Assembly (NCBI GenBank): GCA_003213175.1
Contig: QCNN01000003.1
Span: 1 to 64,000 of the forward strand
Origin: SAR116 cluster bacterium AG-426-B08
GTDB taxonomy: Bacteria; Pseudomonadota; Alphaproteobacteria; Puniceispirillales; Marisalimonadaceae
DNA length: 64,000 nt
Direction: 5' to 3'
Made by a program: the position numbers and the translations under genes. The notes beneath the pieces are model-generated. The model had not been told where the DNA came from. It saw only the letters and a list, made by a program, of their open reading frames with translations, and made no database searches. The stretch's first letter is position 1. Each line of letters begins with the position of its first letter. Shown here one piece after another: positions 51,947-59,161 of the stretch.

Positions 51947-52735
51947 ATGATTAAAATTGAAAATATTGCAAAAAATAAGTTAAAAAATAATGAATTATCT
52001 ATAGGGGTTGGTTTAAGGCAATCTAGAACTGTTGATATTGGTAAGATTATGAAAACATGTGGATACGATTGGTTGTTTATTGACATGGAGCATAACAGTA
52101 TGGATGTTGATATTGTATCTCAAATTTCAGTGGCTGCACAAGATACAGGAATTACACCGATTGTAAGAGTTCCAGATTTTGCTCACCATCATGCAACCAG
52201 AGTTTTAGATTGTGGGGCACAGGGCATAGTTTTCCCTCATGTTGACGATGCAAAAACTGCAAAAAAATTAGTTTCGAATTGTTTATACCCGCCCGAAGGA
52301 CATAGATCTATGACAGGAGTTCTTCCACAGTTAAATTTTGAAAAATATTCTATAGCGGATGTTTCTGAAAAAATTAATCAAGATATAATAATTGTAGTAA
52401 TGTTAGAATCACCTCAAGCTATACAGAATGTTGATGAAATAGCATCTGTGAAGGGCATAGACGTTTTGTTAATTGGAACAAACGATTTATGTATGGAAAT
52501 GGGAATTCCAGGTCAGTATGATCACGAAAAAGTAAAATCATCATATAAAAAAGTAATAGAAGCATGTATCAATAATAATATCACTCCTGGTATGGGAGGA
52601 GTTTATACTGAGGATTTAATGAAAGAATATATTAAAATGGGAATGCAATTTATTTTGTCAGGTTCAGACTTGGCTTTCATGATGTCAGGTGCTAAACAAA
52701 GAGCAGATTATTTAAAAAATTTAGACAGGTTTTAA
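51947..52735 (+). CDS. HpcH/HpaI-family aldolase
   Basis: A 262-residue class II pyruvate aldolase. F-I-D-M-E-H-N-S near residue 45 gives the metal-site Asp/Glu and the catalytic His; the Arg in P-I-V-R-V-P lies near 72, and G-A-Q-G-I-V-F-P-H-V-D-D, V-M-L-E-S-P and I-G-T-N-D-L follow. It differs clearly from the aldolase at 12404. ACGGAG precedes the ATG. Controlled probably by the divergent HpaR-like protein; cotranscribed with the flavin oxidoreductase gene that follows after three bases. Confidence 0.87.
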   Translation: MIKIENIAKNKLKNNELSIGVGLRQSRTVDIGKIMKTCGYDWLFIDMEHNSMDVDIVSQISVAAQDTGITPIVRVPDFAHHHATRVLDCGAQGIVFPHVDDAKTAKKLVSNCLYPPEGHRSMTGVLPQLNFEKYSIADVSEKINQDIIIVVMLESPQAIQNVDEIASVKGIDVLLIGTNDLCMEMGIPGQYDHEKVKSSYKKVIEACINNNITPGMGGVYTEDLMKEYIKMGMQFILSGSDLAFMMSGAKQRADYLKNLDRF

Positions 52736-52738
52736 AAA

Positions 52739-53875
52739 ATGAATCAATCAAAATTATTCTCAGAATTTAAATTAAAAAACACAACTTTTAGAAACAGAAT
52801 AGTATTATCACCAATGTGTCAATACAAAGCCGTTAATGGGTATGTTGAAGATTGGCATTTTCAGCATTACTCAAGATTTGCTTTTTCGGGTCTTGGAGGT
52901 GCATTTATTGAAGCTACGGGCATTTCACCAGAAGGAAGAATTACACATGGTTGTACTGGAATATGGGAAGATGGTCAAATTGAAGGGCTAAAAAAAATAA
53001 CCGAAGTTTTTAAAAAATATCGTTGTGTTAGTGGTATTCAATTAGCTCATGCAGGGAGAAAAGCTAGTTTTTTAAGGCCTTGGGATGGAGCTAAGCCAAT
53101 AGAAAAAAATGATGGATTTGAAAAAAAATGGCAAACAATTGGCCCCAGTGCAATTCCAGTCAATGAAAACTCTCCAACTCCAATAGAAATGACAAATGAC
53201 GATATTGAAAAAGTTAAAAATGACTTTAAGAATGCAGCCAGAAGGTCTTTAGAAGCTGGTTTTGACATATTAGAAATTCATGGTGCTCACGGATATTTAC
53301 TACATTCTTTTTTTTCCCCAATTTCTAATAAACGAGAGGATAAATATGGTGGAAATTTAGAAAATAGAATGAGGTTTGGTTTAGAGATTGTTAGAAATAT
53401 AAGAGAAGTATGGTCCTCAGAAAAACCACTTTTTTATAGAATTTCTTCAGTTGATGGTGCAGAAAATGGTTCAAGTTTTGAAGAAAATATTGTTTATGCA
53501 AAAGAACTTAAAAAAGCTGGTGTCGATATTATTGATTGCTCTTCAGGTGGAATAGGAGGTTCTCCAGTTCTGATGAAATCCAAAATCGTTCCTGGTTTTC
53601 AAGTGCCTTTTGCTGAGAGAATTAAAAAAGAAGCAAATATAGATACTATGGCTGTAGGGGCAATAATTGATTTTAATCAGGCGGAAGATATTATTGTTAA
53701 AGATAGGGCAAATCTTGTTGCTATTGGACGCGAGTTATTAGCTGACACTCAATGGGTTTACAAAGCAGCTTCATTTTTTGATTTACCAAACGCTAAGGAC
53801 TTTCTTCCAGAAAGTTATTCATTTTATCTTTCTAGAAGAGACGAATATCTTGATAGACAGGCTAAGCCATATTGA
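52739..53875 (+). CDS. Old yellow enzyme-family NADH:flavin oxidoreductase (YqjM-like)
   Basis: FMN-dependent ene-reductase of 378 residues. The N-terminal S-P-M-C-Q-Y motif with Cys near residue 26 and the active-site segments Q-L-A-H-A-G-R-K-A-S and E-I-H-G-A-H-G-Y-L-L-H place it in the thermophilic-like/YqjM branch. It reduces activated C=C bonds. It is in an apparent operon with the aldolase, suggesting catabolism of an unsaturated or aromatic-derived acid. It ends one base before the convergent NIPSNAP gene. Confidence 0.87.
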   Translation: MNQSKLFSEFKLKNTTFRNRIVLSPMCQYKAVNGYVEDWHFQHYSRFAFSGLGGAFIEATGISPEGRITHGCTGIWEDGQIEGLKKITEVFKKYRCVSGIQLAHAGRKASFLRPWDGAKPIEKNDGFEKKWQTIGPSAIPVNENSPTPIEMTNDDIEKVKNDFKNAARRSLEAGFDILEIHGAHGYLLHSFFSPISNKREDKYGGNLENRMRFGLEIVRNIREVWSSEKPLFYRISSVDGAENGSSFEENIVYAKELKKAGVDIIDCSSGGIGGSPVLMKSKIVPGFQVPFAERIKKEANIDTMAVGAIIDFNQAEDIIVKDRANLVAIGRELLADTQWVYKAASFFDLPNAKDFLPESYSFYLSRRDEYLDRQAKPY

Positions 53876-54211
53876 TTAAGTGTTATTAGGATTGATAAAA
53901 TTGTAAAAATCTACTGGAATAACCAGTTTATTTTTTTGTGATTCTAAGGCTCCTAATTCTGCGCTAGCCTTTCTATAAGCTATCCAGTCAGGATCTGCTT
54001 GCATAGCAGCTCTTTTTTTCTCTCTATCTCCAGCATTTTCATAGACCCATATATGAGTATATTCATTTGGATCACCAGTTTCACAAATTGAAAATAATAA
54101 GGGTTGGCCAAGATTCCTAGATTGAGGATTTTTACCTTTTTGCTCATAAAGCTCTAGATGCTTATTTATAGTTCCAGGTTTACACCTATATGTTCTTATA
54201 TCTAATAACAT
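53876..54211 (-). CDS. NIPSNAP-family protein
   Basis: A 111-residue dimeric alpha-beta barrel protein: M-L-L-D-I-R-T-Y-R-C-K-P-G at the N-terminus, the W-V-Y-E-N-A-G-D-R-E-K-K-R segment near 65 and a D-P-D-W-I-A-Y near 80. The biochemical role of bacterial NIPSNAP proteins is poorly defined. They often lie near catabolic genes, as here. Confidence 0.8.
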   Translation of the reverse strand: MLLDIRTYRCKPGTINKHLELYEQKGKNPQSRNLGQPLLFSICETGDPNEYTHIWVYENAGDREKKRAAMQADPDWIAYRKASAELGALESQKNKLVIPVDFYNFINPNNT

Positions 54212-54272
54212 TTTAACCTCGCTTTTTTATTTTAATGTTATATAAAAATATATATTTTGTCCCGTTGTTTTT

Positions 54273-54557
54273 ATGGAACCACAAGTTATTAATACAGTTA
54301 AAAAATTAACTATAGAATCATCTAAAACTACTAGGTACCTAGGTTATCCTAGAAAAGTGCCTTTGTGGAGACTAAAAATTTCTTTACCAAAAGTCTGTAA
54401 AATTTATAGATTTGAAGAAAATTCTGATATAAGTTTAGAAATTGAAAATGGCTTAGGTATTGCTTTCGTGCCAGCATTATCGTCAAAAGAAGCAATTTTA
54501 AGATTAAAAACTCTAATACATGATTTTAAGCTTATAGAAGACGTTGTTAGATCTTAA
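54273..54557 (+). pseudogene. Remnant of a LysR-type regulator (C-terminal effector domain)
   Basis: A 94-residue frame resembling the last part of a LysR substrate-binding domain: R-Y-L-G-Y-P-R-K-V-P-L-W-R-L-K, then E-N-S-D-I-S-L-E-I-E-N-G-L-G-I-A-F-V-P, then a C-terminal strand around H-D-F-K-L-I. No helix-turn-helix or first half is found; upstream DNA is occupied by the opposite-strand NIPSNAP gene. It is probably a decayed regulator. It may still be translated, as the frame is intact over its length, though no clear ribosome site is seen. Confidence 0.5.
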
Positions 54558-54660
54558 ATTATTACCATAATATAAATCATTTGCCTTAAATGAATAAATA
54601 CAATATTTTATATCTAACTAAATTTTTGATTAGTCATTTTTTAAATGTCTTTTTTTGACT

Positions 54661-54689
54661 TTGTTTTTCATTTTTTTGTTCAATATAAG
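54661..54689 (+). promoter_or_regulatory. Candidate promoter of the cold-shock gene
   Basis: TTGTTT (54661-54666) and TATAAG (54684-54689) are separated by 17 bases. A TTGACT lies immediately upstream at 54655-54660. Transcription would start near 54696, leaving a leader of about 35 bases. The rest of the 173-base gap is AT-rich and shows no gene. Confidence 0.4.
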
Positions 54690-54730
54690 TCTAAAAGTTT
54701 ATGTTTTATAAATGCAACAGGGAGAAGAAG

Positions 54731-54940
54731 ATGCCAAATGGAACTGTAAAATGGTTTAATAAAAGAAAAGGATTTGGTTTTATTGAACCAGAAACAGAAA
54801 ATGAAAAAGATGTTTTTGTTCATATATCAGCCGTAAAAACAGCTGGAATGCATGACTTAAACGAAGGTGACAAATTAAGTTTTGAACTTGAAACTGGAGA
54901 TAACGGAAAAGTTTCAGCTGTAAATCTTAAAAAAAGTTAA
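54731..54940 (+). CDS. Cold-shock domain protein
   Basis: A 69-residue single-stranded nucleic-acid-binding protein of the CspA family. N-G-T-V-K-W-F-N at the start, RNP1 K-G-F-G-F-I near residue 15 and RNP2 D-V-F-V-H-I-S near 30. The frame opens at 54701, but the ATG at 54731 behind AGGGAGAAG gives the standard N-terminus. Acts as an RNA chaperone. The following DUF1330 gene starts nine bases after its stop and may be read through. Confidence 0.93.
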   Translation: MPNGTVKWFNKRKGFGFIEPETENEKDVFVHISAVKTAGMHDLNEGDKLSFELETGDNGKVSAVNLKKS

Positions 54941-54949
54941 TGTTATTTT

Positions 54950-55252
54950 ATGAAAGCCTATTGGGTTGCAAGGTCAAAGATCATTGATCCAGAAAACTAT
55001 AAAAAATACACTGATTTAGTTCCAGATATCATTCAAAAATATAGTGGGAAAATACTTGCAAGGGGAGGTGACCACGAAATTCTTGAGGGTACTAAAGAAT
55101 TTCATAGGTTTGTTATTATAGAATTTCCAACCATAAAACATGGAAAAAAATGTTGGGAATCAGAAGACTATCAAAAAGCTTCATCTAATAGAAAAAATGG
55201 CTCGGGTAAAGTTGATTTAATTTTAGTAGAGGCGGGCGATAAAACTCATTAG
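54950..55252 (+). CDS. DUF1330 protein
   Basis: A 100-residue dimeric alpha-beta barrel protein of the DUF1330 family. Diagnostic segments are A-Y-W-V-A-R-S-K-I-I-D-P near the N-terminus, K-I-L-A-R-G-G near residue 35 and the E-F-P-T-I-K-H-G-K-K-C-W-E-S-E-D-Y block. Function unknown; small ligand-binding or degradative roles are suspected for the fold. Same strand as the cold-shock gene and the following cupin gene. Confidence 0.82.
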   Translation: MKAYWVARSKIIDPENYKKYTDLVPDIIQKYSGKILARGGDHEILEGTKEFHRFVIIEFPTIKHGKKCWESEDYQKASSNRKNGSGKVDLILVEAGDKTH

Positions 55253-55303
55253 AATTTATTTTTTTAGGGATAATATTTAATTAAGGATTAAAGGGTTATT
55301 CGA

Positions 55304-55879
55304 ATGAAAACAAAAAATATTTCAAAAAATGATATGTTAAAAAGAATTTCTTTTTTTAAAAAATCTATGCCATTACCTATTCAAATGGATCAAACAATAC
55401 CACAGGAAGGAAAAGATATAGTTTATGCTAGGGAATTACTTTCTGTCATTGGTCTTGAAGAAAACTCTACACATAATACCCCAATAAATAAAAACGCTCC
55501 AATAAAAGGTGCGGCCGGCATTACTATGACAATTGCAAAGTGTCCTCCTGGACAAGGTCCTGGGTTACATAACCATCACCAGACATTCGAAACATTTACA
55601 GTTTTGACAGGCAAATTTTTAATTGAATGGAATGATAATGGAACGGAAAGTGTAGAAATTGAACAGTTTGATACTATTTCTATACCTCCAGGCGTTTGCA
55701 GATCTTTTAAAAACATTTCAAATAAAGAAGGACTTCTTCAAGTTATAATTTCTGGTGGCGTTCATGATATGAATGATATTGCATTTACTAATGCAGCTAA
55801 AGTTAAAATGGAAAAGATACAAAAAAATCTTTCAAAAAAATTTGAGCAGGTAGGTTTCAAATTTAATGCGGGTCAATAA
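55304..55879 (+). CDS. Cupin-domain protein
   Basis: A 191-residue single-domain cupin. The first cupin motif is G-L-H-N-H-H-Q-T-F-E-T-F-T-V-L-T-G with three His and one Glu as metal ligands near residues 88-100. The second motif reads P-P-G-V-C-R-S-F-K-N, where the usual metal-binding His is not present. A K-rich N-terminal extension of about 60 residues precedes the barrel. Possible roles are a small dioxygenase, isomerase or sensor; I cannot choose between them. Convergent with the AEC transporter four bases away. Confidence 0.75.
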   Translation: MKTKNISKNDMLKRISFFKKSMPLPIQMDQTIPQEGKDIVYARELLSVIGLEENSTHNTPINKNAPIKGAAGITMTIAKCPPGQGPGLHNHHQTFETFTVLTGKFLIEWNDNGTESVEIEQFDTISIPPGVCRSFKNISNKEGLLQVIISGGVHDMNDIAFTNAAKVKMEKIQKNLSKKFEQVGFKFNAGQ

Positions 55880-55883
55880 TTAA

Positions 55884-56795
55884 TCACAACGAGCTTGCTA
55901 CTGGTATTGTAATGAGAGACAAAAAAGTTGTTATTAGAATAGCTCTTGAAATCATTTCTGGCCTTACACCATAGGTTGAAGAGTATGTTAATGCCATTAA
56001 ACCGACAGGTGCTGCTGCTACCATTATCGTTGTTTTTGATAATTCAAAACTAAAATCAAAAAGTAATTTTATTACGAAAACTGCTATTAAGGGATGTAAA
56101 AAAATTTTTAAAAAAGAAATTAAAAAAGAAATACCAAGCATATTTTCTTCAATTTTAGTTGATAAAAATATACCGGTAGCAAATAATCCACATGGTATAG
56201 CACTATCAGAAACCATTGTAATAGTCCTTTGAAAAAAAATTGGCATTTCAAAATTTGTATTAACAAAAAACAAACCAATAATTAAACCAATTAAGGGTGG
56301 GTTTTTAAATTGACGAAAAAGAATTAATTTTAAATTATTAGAAGTATTATTTAATGTATCTAGCAAAAAAATTGTAAAAACTAAAAATAATATGTCTACA
56401 CCAATTACTCCAATTATTGGAAGAACTAGATTTTCTTGATATTCAAATTTTGCAATTGGGTACACAAAAAACAAATGATTTGCAAATGCACTAGCCATAC
56501 CAATAATAATTGATTCAATTATATCTTTTTTAAAAAAGAAATGAGCTATTAATATAGCTAGAGTAAAAATTATTATCTCAGATACTAAATATCCAAAAAT
56601 AATTAACCAAGGTAGATTTGAAACCTCAATTGAAGTTATGATATTTATGACAAGACAAGGTACACCTATTTTGCCAACAAATTGTGTTAATATTATTCCA
56701 TTTTTATAATTAAAAAAATTTAATTTCGTTGAGACAAAACCTAAAAGAACTATTGAAGCGACTGGAATTATTGAATTTAATAAAAGTTCAATCAC
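55884..56795 (-). CDS. AEC-family transporter
   Basis: Membrane protein of 303 residues with about ten helices of the auxin efflux carrier family, which includes malonate carrier MdcF. Typical segments are N-S-I-I-P-V-A-S-I-V-L-L-G near the start, K-N-P-P-L-I-G-L-I-I-G in the middle and T-I-M-V-A-A-A-P-V-G-L near the C-terminus. It probably moves an organic acid. It lies nine bases after the EamA gene on the same strand. A link to the malonyl-CoA decarboxylase is possible but not shown. Confidence 0.82.
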   Translation of the reverse strand: MIELLLNSIIPVASIVLLGFVSTKLNFFNYKNGIILTQFVGKIGVPCLVINIITSIEVSNLPWLIIFGYLVSEIIIFTLAILIAHFFFKKDIIESIIIGMASAFANHLFFVYPIAKFEYQENLVLPIIGVIGVDILFLVFTIFLLDTLNNTSNNLKLILFRQFKNPPLIGLIIGLFFVNTNFEMPIFFQRTITMVSDSAIPCGLFATGIFLSTKIEENMLGISFLISFLKIFLHPLIAVFVIKLLFDFSFELSKTTIMVAAAPVGLMALTYSSTYGVRPEMISRAILITTFLSLITIPVASSL

Positions 56796-56804
56796 AATTA
56801 AAAT

Positions 56805-57680
56805 TTATTTATTTTTTAATCTTGTTAGGATAATACCTGCAACAACAATTAATAAAGAACCTATGAAGGTGTTTTGAGTTGGAATTTCATCATATAGAAA
56901 ATATCCCCACACTGCTGCTAAAATAAGAGTTAAGTTTACAAATGGTGCTGCAAAAGAGGCATTAATATAAGTTAAAGACTTTATAAAACAAAAATGACCT
57001 GCGGTTACAAAGATACCCATACTTAACATTAAGAGGATGTCAAACTTATTTGTGGGAATTTCCCAAAAAAAATATGCAAGTGGTAATGACAAAAAAGTTC
57101 CAGAAATGGCAGTATAAATTAAAGTTGTTGATGGATTTTCTGTAATATTTAAATATTTTGTACTTACGGTAAAGAAGGAAAAACATAAGGCGGCCATAAA
57201 GGGCAAAATTATGTAATAGTTAAAAATCCCCTTTGTGGGATTTGCTATTATTAGAGCACCCATAAGACCCAAAACAATTAAAATAACTTGCCTTCCAGAA
57301 ACTTTTTCTTTTAGAAAAAAAATTGCTAATAAAGTTGTTAAAACAGGTCCTATCATATAAACAGCAATATGTTCTGCAAAAGGGAGTGATGCTAACCCTG
57401 CAAACATAAAGCAAGTAGTCATCATAAGCAAAGCTCCTCGACCTATTTGTAATTTTGGCATATTTGTTTTGGATAAATTAATAAAATTTCTGTTGAAAAG
57501 TATGATCAAAAAAACTAATTGAGATACATATCTAACAAACACTATAAAAAAAGAATCATACCTTTGGCCTAAATCTTTAGCGATTAATTCCATTATTGAC
57601 CAAATTAAGTATGTTAATATTATTAATATGAAACCATAAGTTGTTTTAGATATTTTGAGATTTTCAAAAAAAGAAACCAT
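56805..57680 (-). CDS. EamA-family (DMT) transporter
   Basis: A 291-residue transporter with ten helices in two EamA repeats. L-T-Y-L-I-W-S-I-M-E near residue 25, R-G-A-L-L-M-M-T-T-C-F-M-F near 85 and E-H-I-A-V-Y-M-I-G-P near 107 are common in S-adenosylmethionine- and pseudopaline-type exporters of the RhaT/EamA group. Substrate unknown. It is downstream of the DUF1127/CcsR-like unit but separated from it by a strong terminator. Confidence 0.85.
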   Translation of the reverse strand: MVSFFENLKISKTTYGFILIILTYLIWSIMELIAKDLGQRYDSFFIVFVRYVSQLVFLIILFNRNFINLSKTNMPKLQIGRGALLMMTTCFMFAGLASLPFAEHIAVYMIGPVLTTLLAIFFLKEKVSGRQVILIVLGLMGALIIANPTKGIFNYYIILPFMAALCFSFFTVSTKYLNITENPSTTLIYTAISGTFLSLPLAYFFWEIPTNKFDILLMLSMGIFVTAGHFCFIKSLTYINASFAAPFVNLTLILAAVWGYFLYDEIPTQNTFIGSLLIVVAGIILTRLKNK

Positions 57681-57716
57681 TTAGTTAACATATTAATTAA
57701 AGAATAAAAATACAAT

Positions 57717-57750
57717 AAAAAAAGACGGTAGATGGGGTACTACCGTCTTT
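57717..57750 (-). terminator. Intrinsic terminator of the DUF1127/sRNA transcript
   Basis: On the - strand: AAAGACGGTAG, loop TACCCCAT, CTACCGTCTTT, an 11-bp perfect stem followed by a run of seven T in all. On the + strand the T-run is shorter, so the - strand is the functional direction. Confidence 0.88.
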
Positions 57751-57828
57751 TATAAAATCATTTATCTATTCATGAGGAGGAGGAATGATGTTAATAAAAT
57801 AGATAAATAATTTATTCTTTATAAGTAC
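57717..57828 (-). ncRNA. CcsR/cuckoo-like small RNA with CCUCCUCCU loop
   Basis: Directly downstream of the DUF1127 stop, the - strand RNA forms two hairpins. Hairpin 1 has the arms ATTTATCTATT and AATAGATAAAT (57760-57808, 11 bp, perfect) around a 27-base loop containing CCTCCTCCTC. Hairpin 2 is the terminator with a TACCCCAT loop. In Rhodobacter, CcsR sRNAs carry CCUCCUCCC loop motifs and are cotranscribed with the upstream DUF1127 protein CcaF1. The gene order and the anti-Shine-Dalgarno-like loop match that arrangement. Probably released by processing of the DUF1127 mRNA. Exact 5' end not known. Confidence 0.75.
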
Positions 57829-58071
57829 TTATGCAGCTTTATTTTTTTCTAATTCAATCATCTTATCGTTAACCGAATTTTTTGAAATAGGCAAATTTAT
57901 AACTTCATTTGATTTATAAAAATTACCATTTGAAAGCTCATGTCTTGTTATTCCTAACTGAAATAATTCGTTATCTGACAAAAAAGATAAAGCTTGTCTT
58001 GTTCTAATAATAGCAACTTTTTCAAAGATATTGATTATAGCAGTTGAGAGTTTTTTTAAATTAAAAATCAT
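57829..58071 (-). CDS. DUF1127 small protein, CcaF1-like
   Basis: An 80-residue basic protein with the DUF1127 core R-T-R-Q-A-L-S-F-L-S-D-N-E-L-F-Q-L-G-I (residues 23-41) followed by T-R-H-E-L. Such proteins are small, Arg-rich and in several alphaproteobacteria bind RNA and affect sRNA maturation. A C-terminal tail of about 35 residues follows the domain. GGAAC is the only ribosome-site-like sequence. It lies upstream of the hairpin RNA on the same strand and is divergent from a MarR gene across 202 bases containing two palindromes. Confidence 0.85.
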   Translation of the reverse strand: MIFNLKKLSTAIINIFEKVAIIRTRQALSFLSDNELFQLGITRHELSNGNFYKSNEVINLPISKNSVNDKMIELEKNKAA

Positions 58072-58115
58072 TTTATTGTTCCATTCTGTGTATTTAAAAG
58101 AATACTTAATACTAA

Positions 58116-58132
58116 ATTAACAATTTGTTAAT
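58116..58132. promoter_or_regulatory. 17-bp palindrome ATTAACAA-T-TTGTTAAT
   Basis: Perfect 8-bp arms around a single base, a typical size and form for a winged-helix dimer operator. It lies 45 bases upstream of the DUF1127 start and 142 bases upstream of the MarR start. Confidence 0.5.
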
Positions 58133-58148
58133 ATACAAATTAGGAAAA

Positions 58149-58175
58149 TAATTGTTTCCAAAATAGAAACAATTA
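58149..58175. promoter_or_regulatory. 10-bp inverted repeat TAATTGTTTC / GAAACAATTA
   Basis: Perfect arms separated by seven bases, centre 38 bp from that of the neighbouring palindrome. Candidate second operator in the DUF1127/MarR divergent region. Confidence 0.5.
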
Positions 58176-58238
58176 ACTTATTTATTCTTAGTATTTAATA
58201 AATTAGAAATAATAAATTCTAGTAAATAAATTAAAGAT

Positions 58239-58266
58239 TTGACAATAATAAATAAGCGTATATACA
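58239..58266 (+). promoter_or_regulatory. Strong sigma70-like promoter giving a leaderless MarR mRNA
   Basis: Consensus TTGACA (58239-58244), 16-base spacer, TATACA (58261-58266). Transcription would begin near 58273-58274, on the ATG of the MarR gene, which has no ribosome site upstream. Confidence 0.6.
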
Positions 58267-58273
58267 CATATAT

Positions 58274-58684
58274 ATGTTTGATTATGAATATTGTAATTGT
58301 TATATTATTAGAAAAATATCTTCAAAAATTACTAAAATTTATGATAATGCTCTCAAAACGAGTGGTCTGAAAATAACCCAATATGCAATTCTTAAATATA
58401 TAAGTATTTTAAAAAAAACTAACCTCAAAAACCTCTCTACCGCTATGGATTACAATAGGAGTACTTTGGGAAGAAATATAAGGATACTTGAAAGAAAAAA
58501 ACTCATTCGCTTTGAAAAAGGTAAAGATAAAAGAGAAGTTGAAATTACTATGAGTAATGATGGAATCAAGATATTCAAGGTAGCCAGACAATCTTGGGAA
58601 AATATCAATAATCAAGTTTCTGAAAATTTTGGAAAAAATAAAATAAAAATTTTAGAACAAATTTTGAATGATAATATTTTATAA
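58274..58684 (+). CDS. MarR-family regulator
   Basis: A 136-residue winged-helix regulator. Recognition helix around T-A-M-D-Y-N-R-S-T-L-G-R-N-I (residues 57-70), followed by E-R-K-K-L-I-R-F-E-K-G-K-D-K-R-E-V-E, the wing. Not of the HpaR type. It lies 15 bases upstream of the three-gene membrane cassette, so it is probably cotranscribed with it and may control it. The two upstream palindromes are candidate sites for autoregulation and for control of DUF1127. Its own mRNA is probably leaderless. Confidence 0.83.
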   Translation: MFDYEYCNCYIIRKISSKITKIYDNALKTSGLKITQYAILKYISILKKTNLKNLSTAMDYNRSTLGRNIRILERKKLIRFEKGKDKREVEITMSNDGIKIFKVARQSWENINNQVSENFGKNKIKILEQILNDNIL

Positions 58685-58699
58685 AAATTTGGAGTTTAT

Positions 58700-59161
58700 A
58701 TGAAGATTTCTAGGTCTTTTTTACTATGGTGGGTACAAACAGTTGCGATTTGTTTTGCATCTTTTTTTATTTACACGTTTGAATGGTTTGACGCTCTTTA
58801 TAATTCTGATCAAACAAAAATTAGTTTTTTGATAATTACCATTTTTATAATTGCATCAGTTACAGTTGGTTATTTAAGTTATAGAAATTCAAAAAATTTT
58901 AATAAGCTTAGTAATTATGTTTGGTTTTCTTCTGAAACAATGGTTACGCTTGGCTTAATAGGGACAGTAGCTGGTTTTTTATTAATGTTGAGTTCTGCTT
59001 TTGATAATTTAGATGTAAAAAATGTTGAAAATGTTCAAGAAGTGATTACTGATATGTCTCTCGGAATGAGCACTGCACTATGTACTACTCTTGTAGGTCT
59101 TGTTTGTAGCGTTTTAACAAAAATTCAAATGGTAATCTTGGAAAATAACCAAGATGTCTGA
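58700..59161 (+). CDS. MotA/TolQ/ExbB-like proton-channel protein
   Basis: A 153-residue membrane protein with four predicted helices (about 9-28, 40-61, 83-105 and 121-147). The last two helices carry the channel signature: T-L-G-L-I-G-T-V-A-G-F and, after the loop, S-L-G-M-S-T-A-L-C-T-T-L-V-G-L-V. This matches the ExbB/TolQ/MotA family, which forms a pentamer around a dimer of an ExbD/TolR/MotB partner. It is shorter than ExbB (about 240) and lacks the large cytoplasmic loop. TTGGAG five bases before the ATG; overlaps the next gene by eight bases. Confidence 0.82.
   Translation: MKISRSFLLWWVQTVAICFASFFIYTFEWFDALYNSDQTKISFLIITIFIIASVTVGYLSYRNSKNFNKLSNYVWFSSETMVTLGLIGTVAGFLLMLSSAFDNLDVKNVENVQEVITDMSLGMSTALCTTLVGLVCSVLTKIQMVILENNQDV

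Noticed and set aside
57760..57808. Small + strand gene starting at the ATG behind AGGAGGAGG
   Set aside because: The + strand frame after this site is stopped within a few codons; the sequence makes sense as the complement of the - strand RNA loop.
57829..58071. Toxin-antitoxin small gene
   Set aside because: The DUF1127 core is clear and the neighbour on its strand is a structured RNA, not a partner gene.
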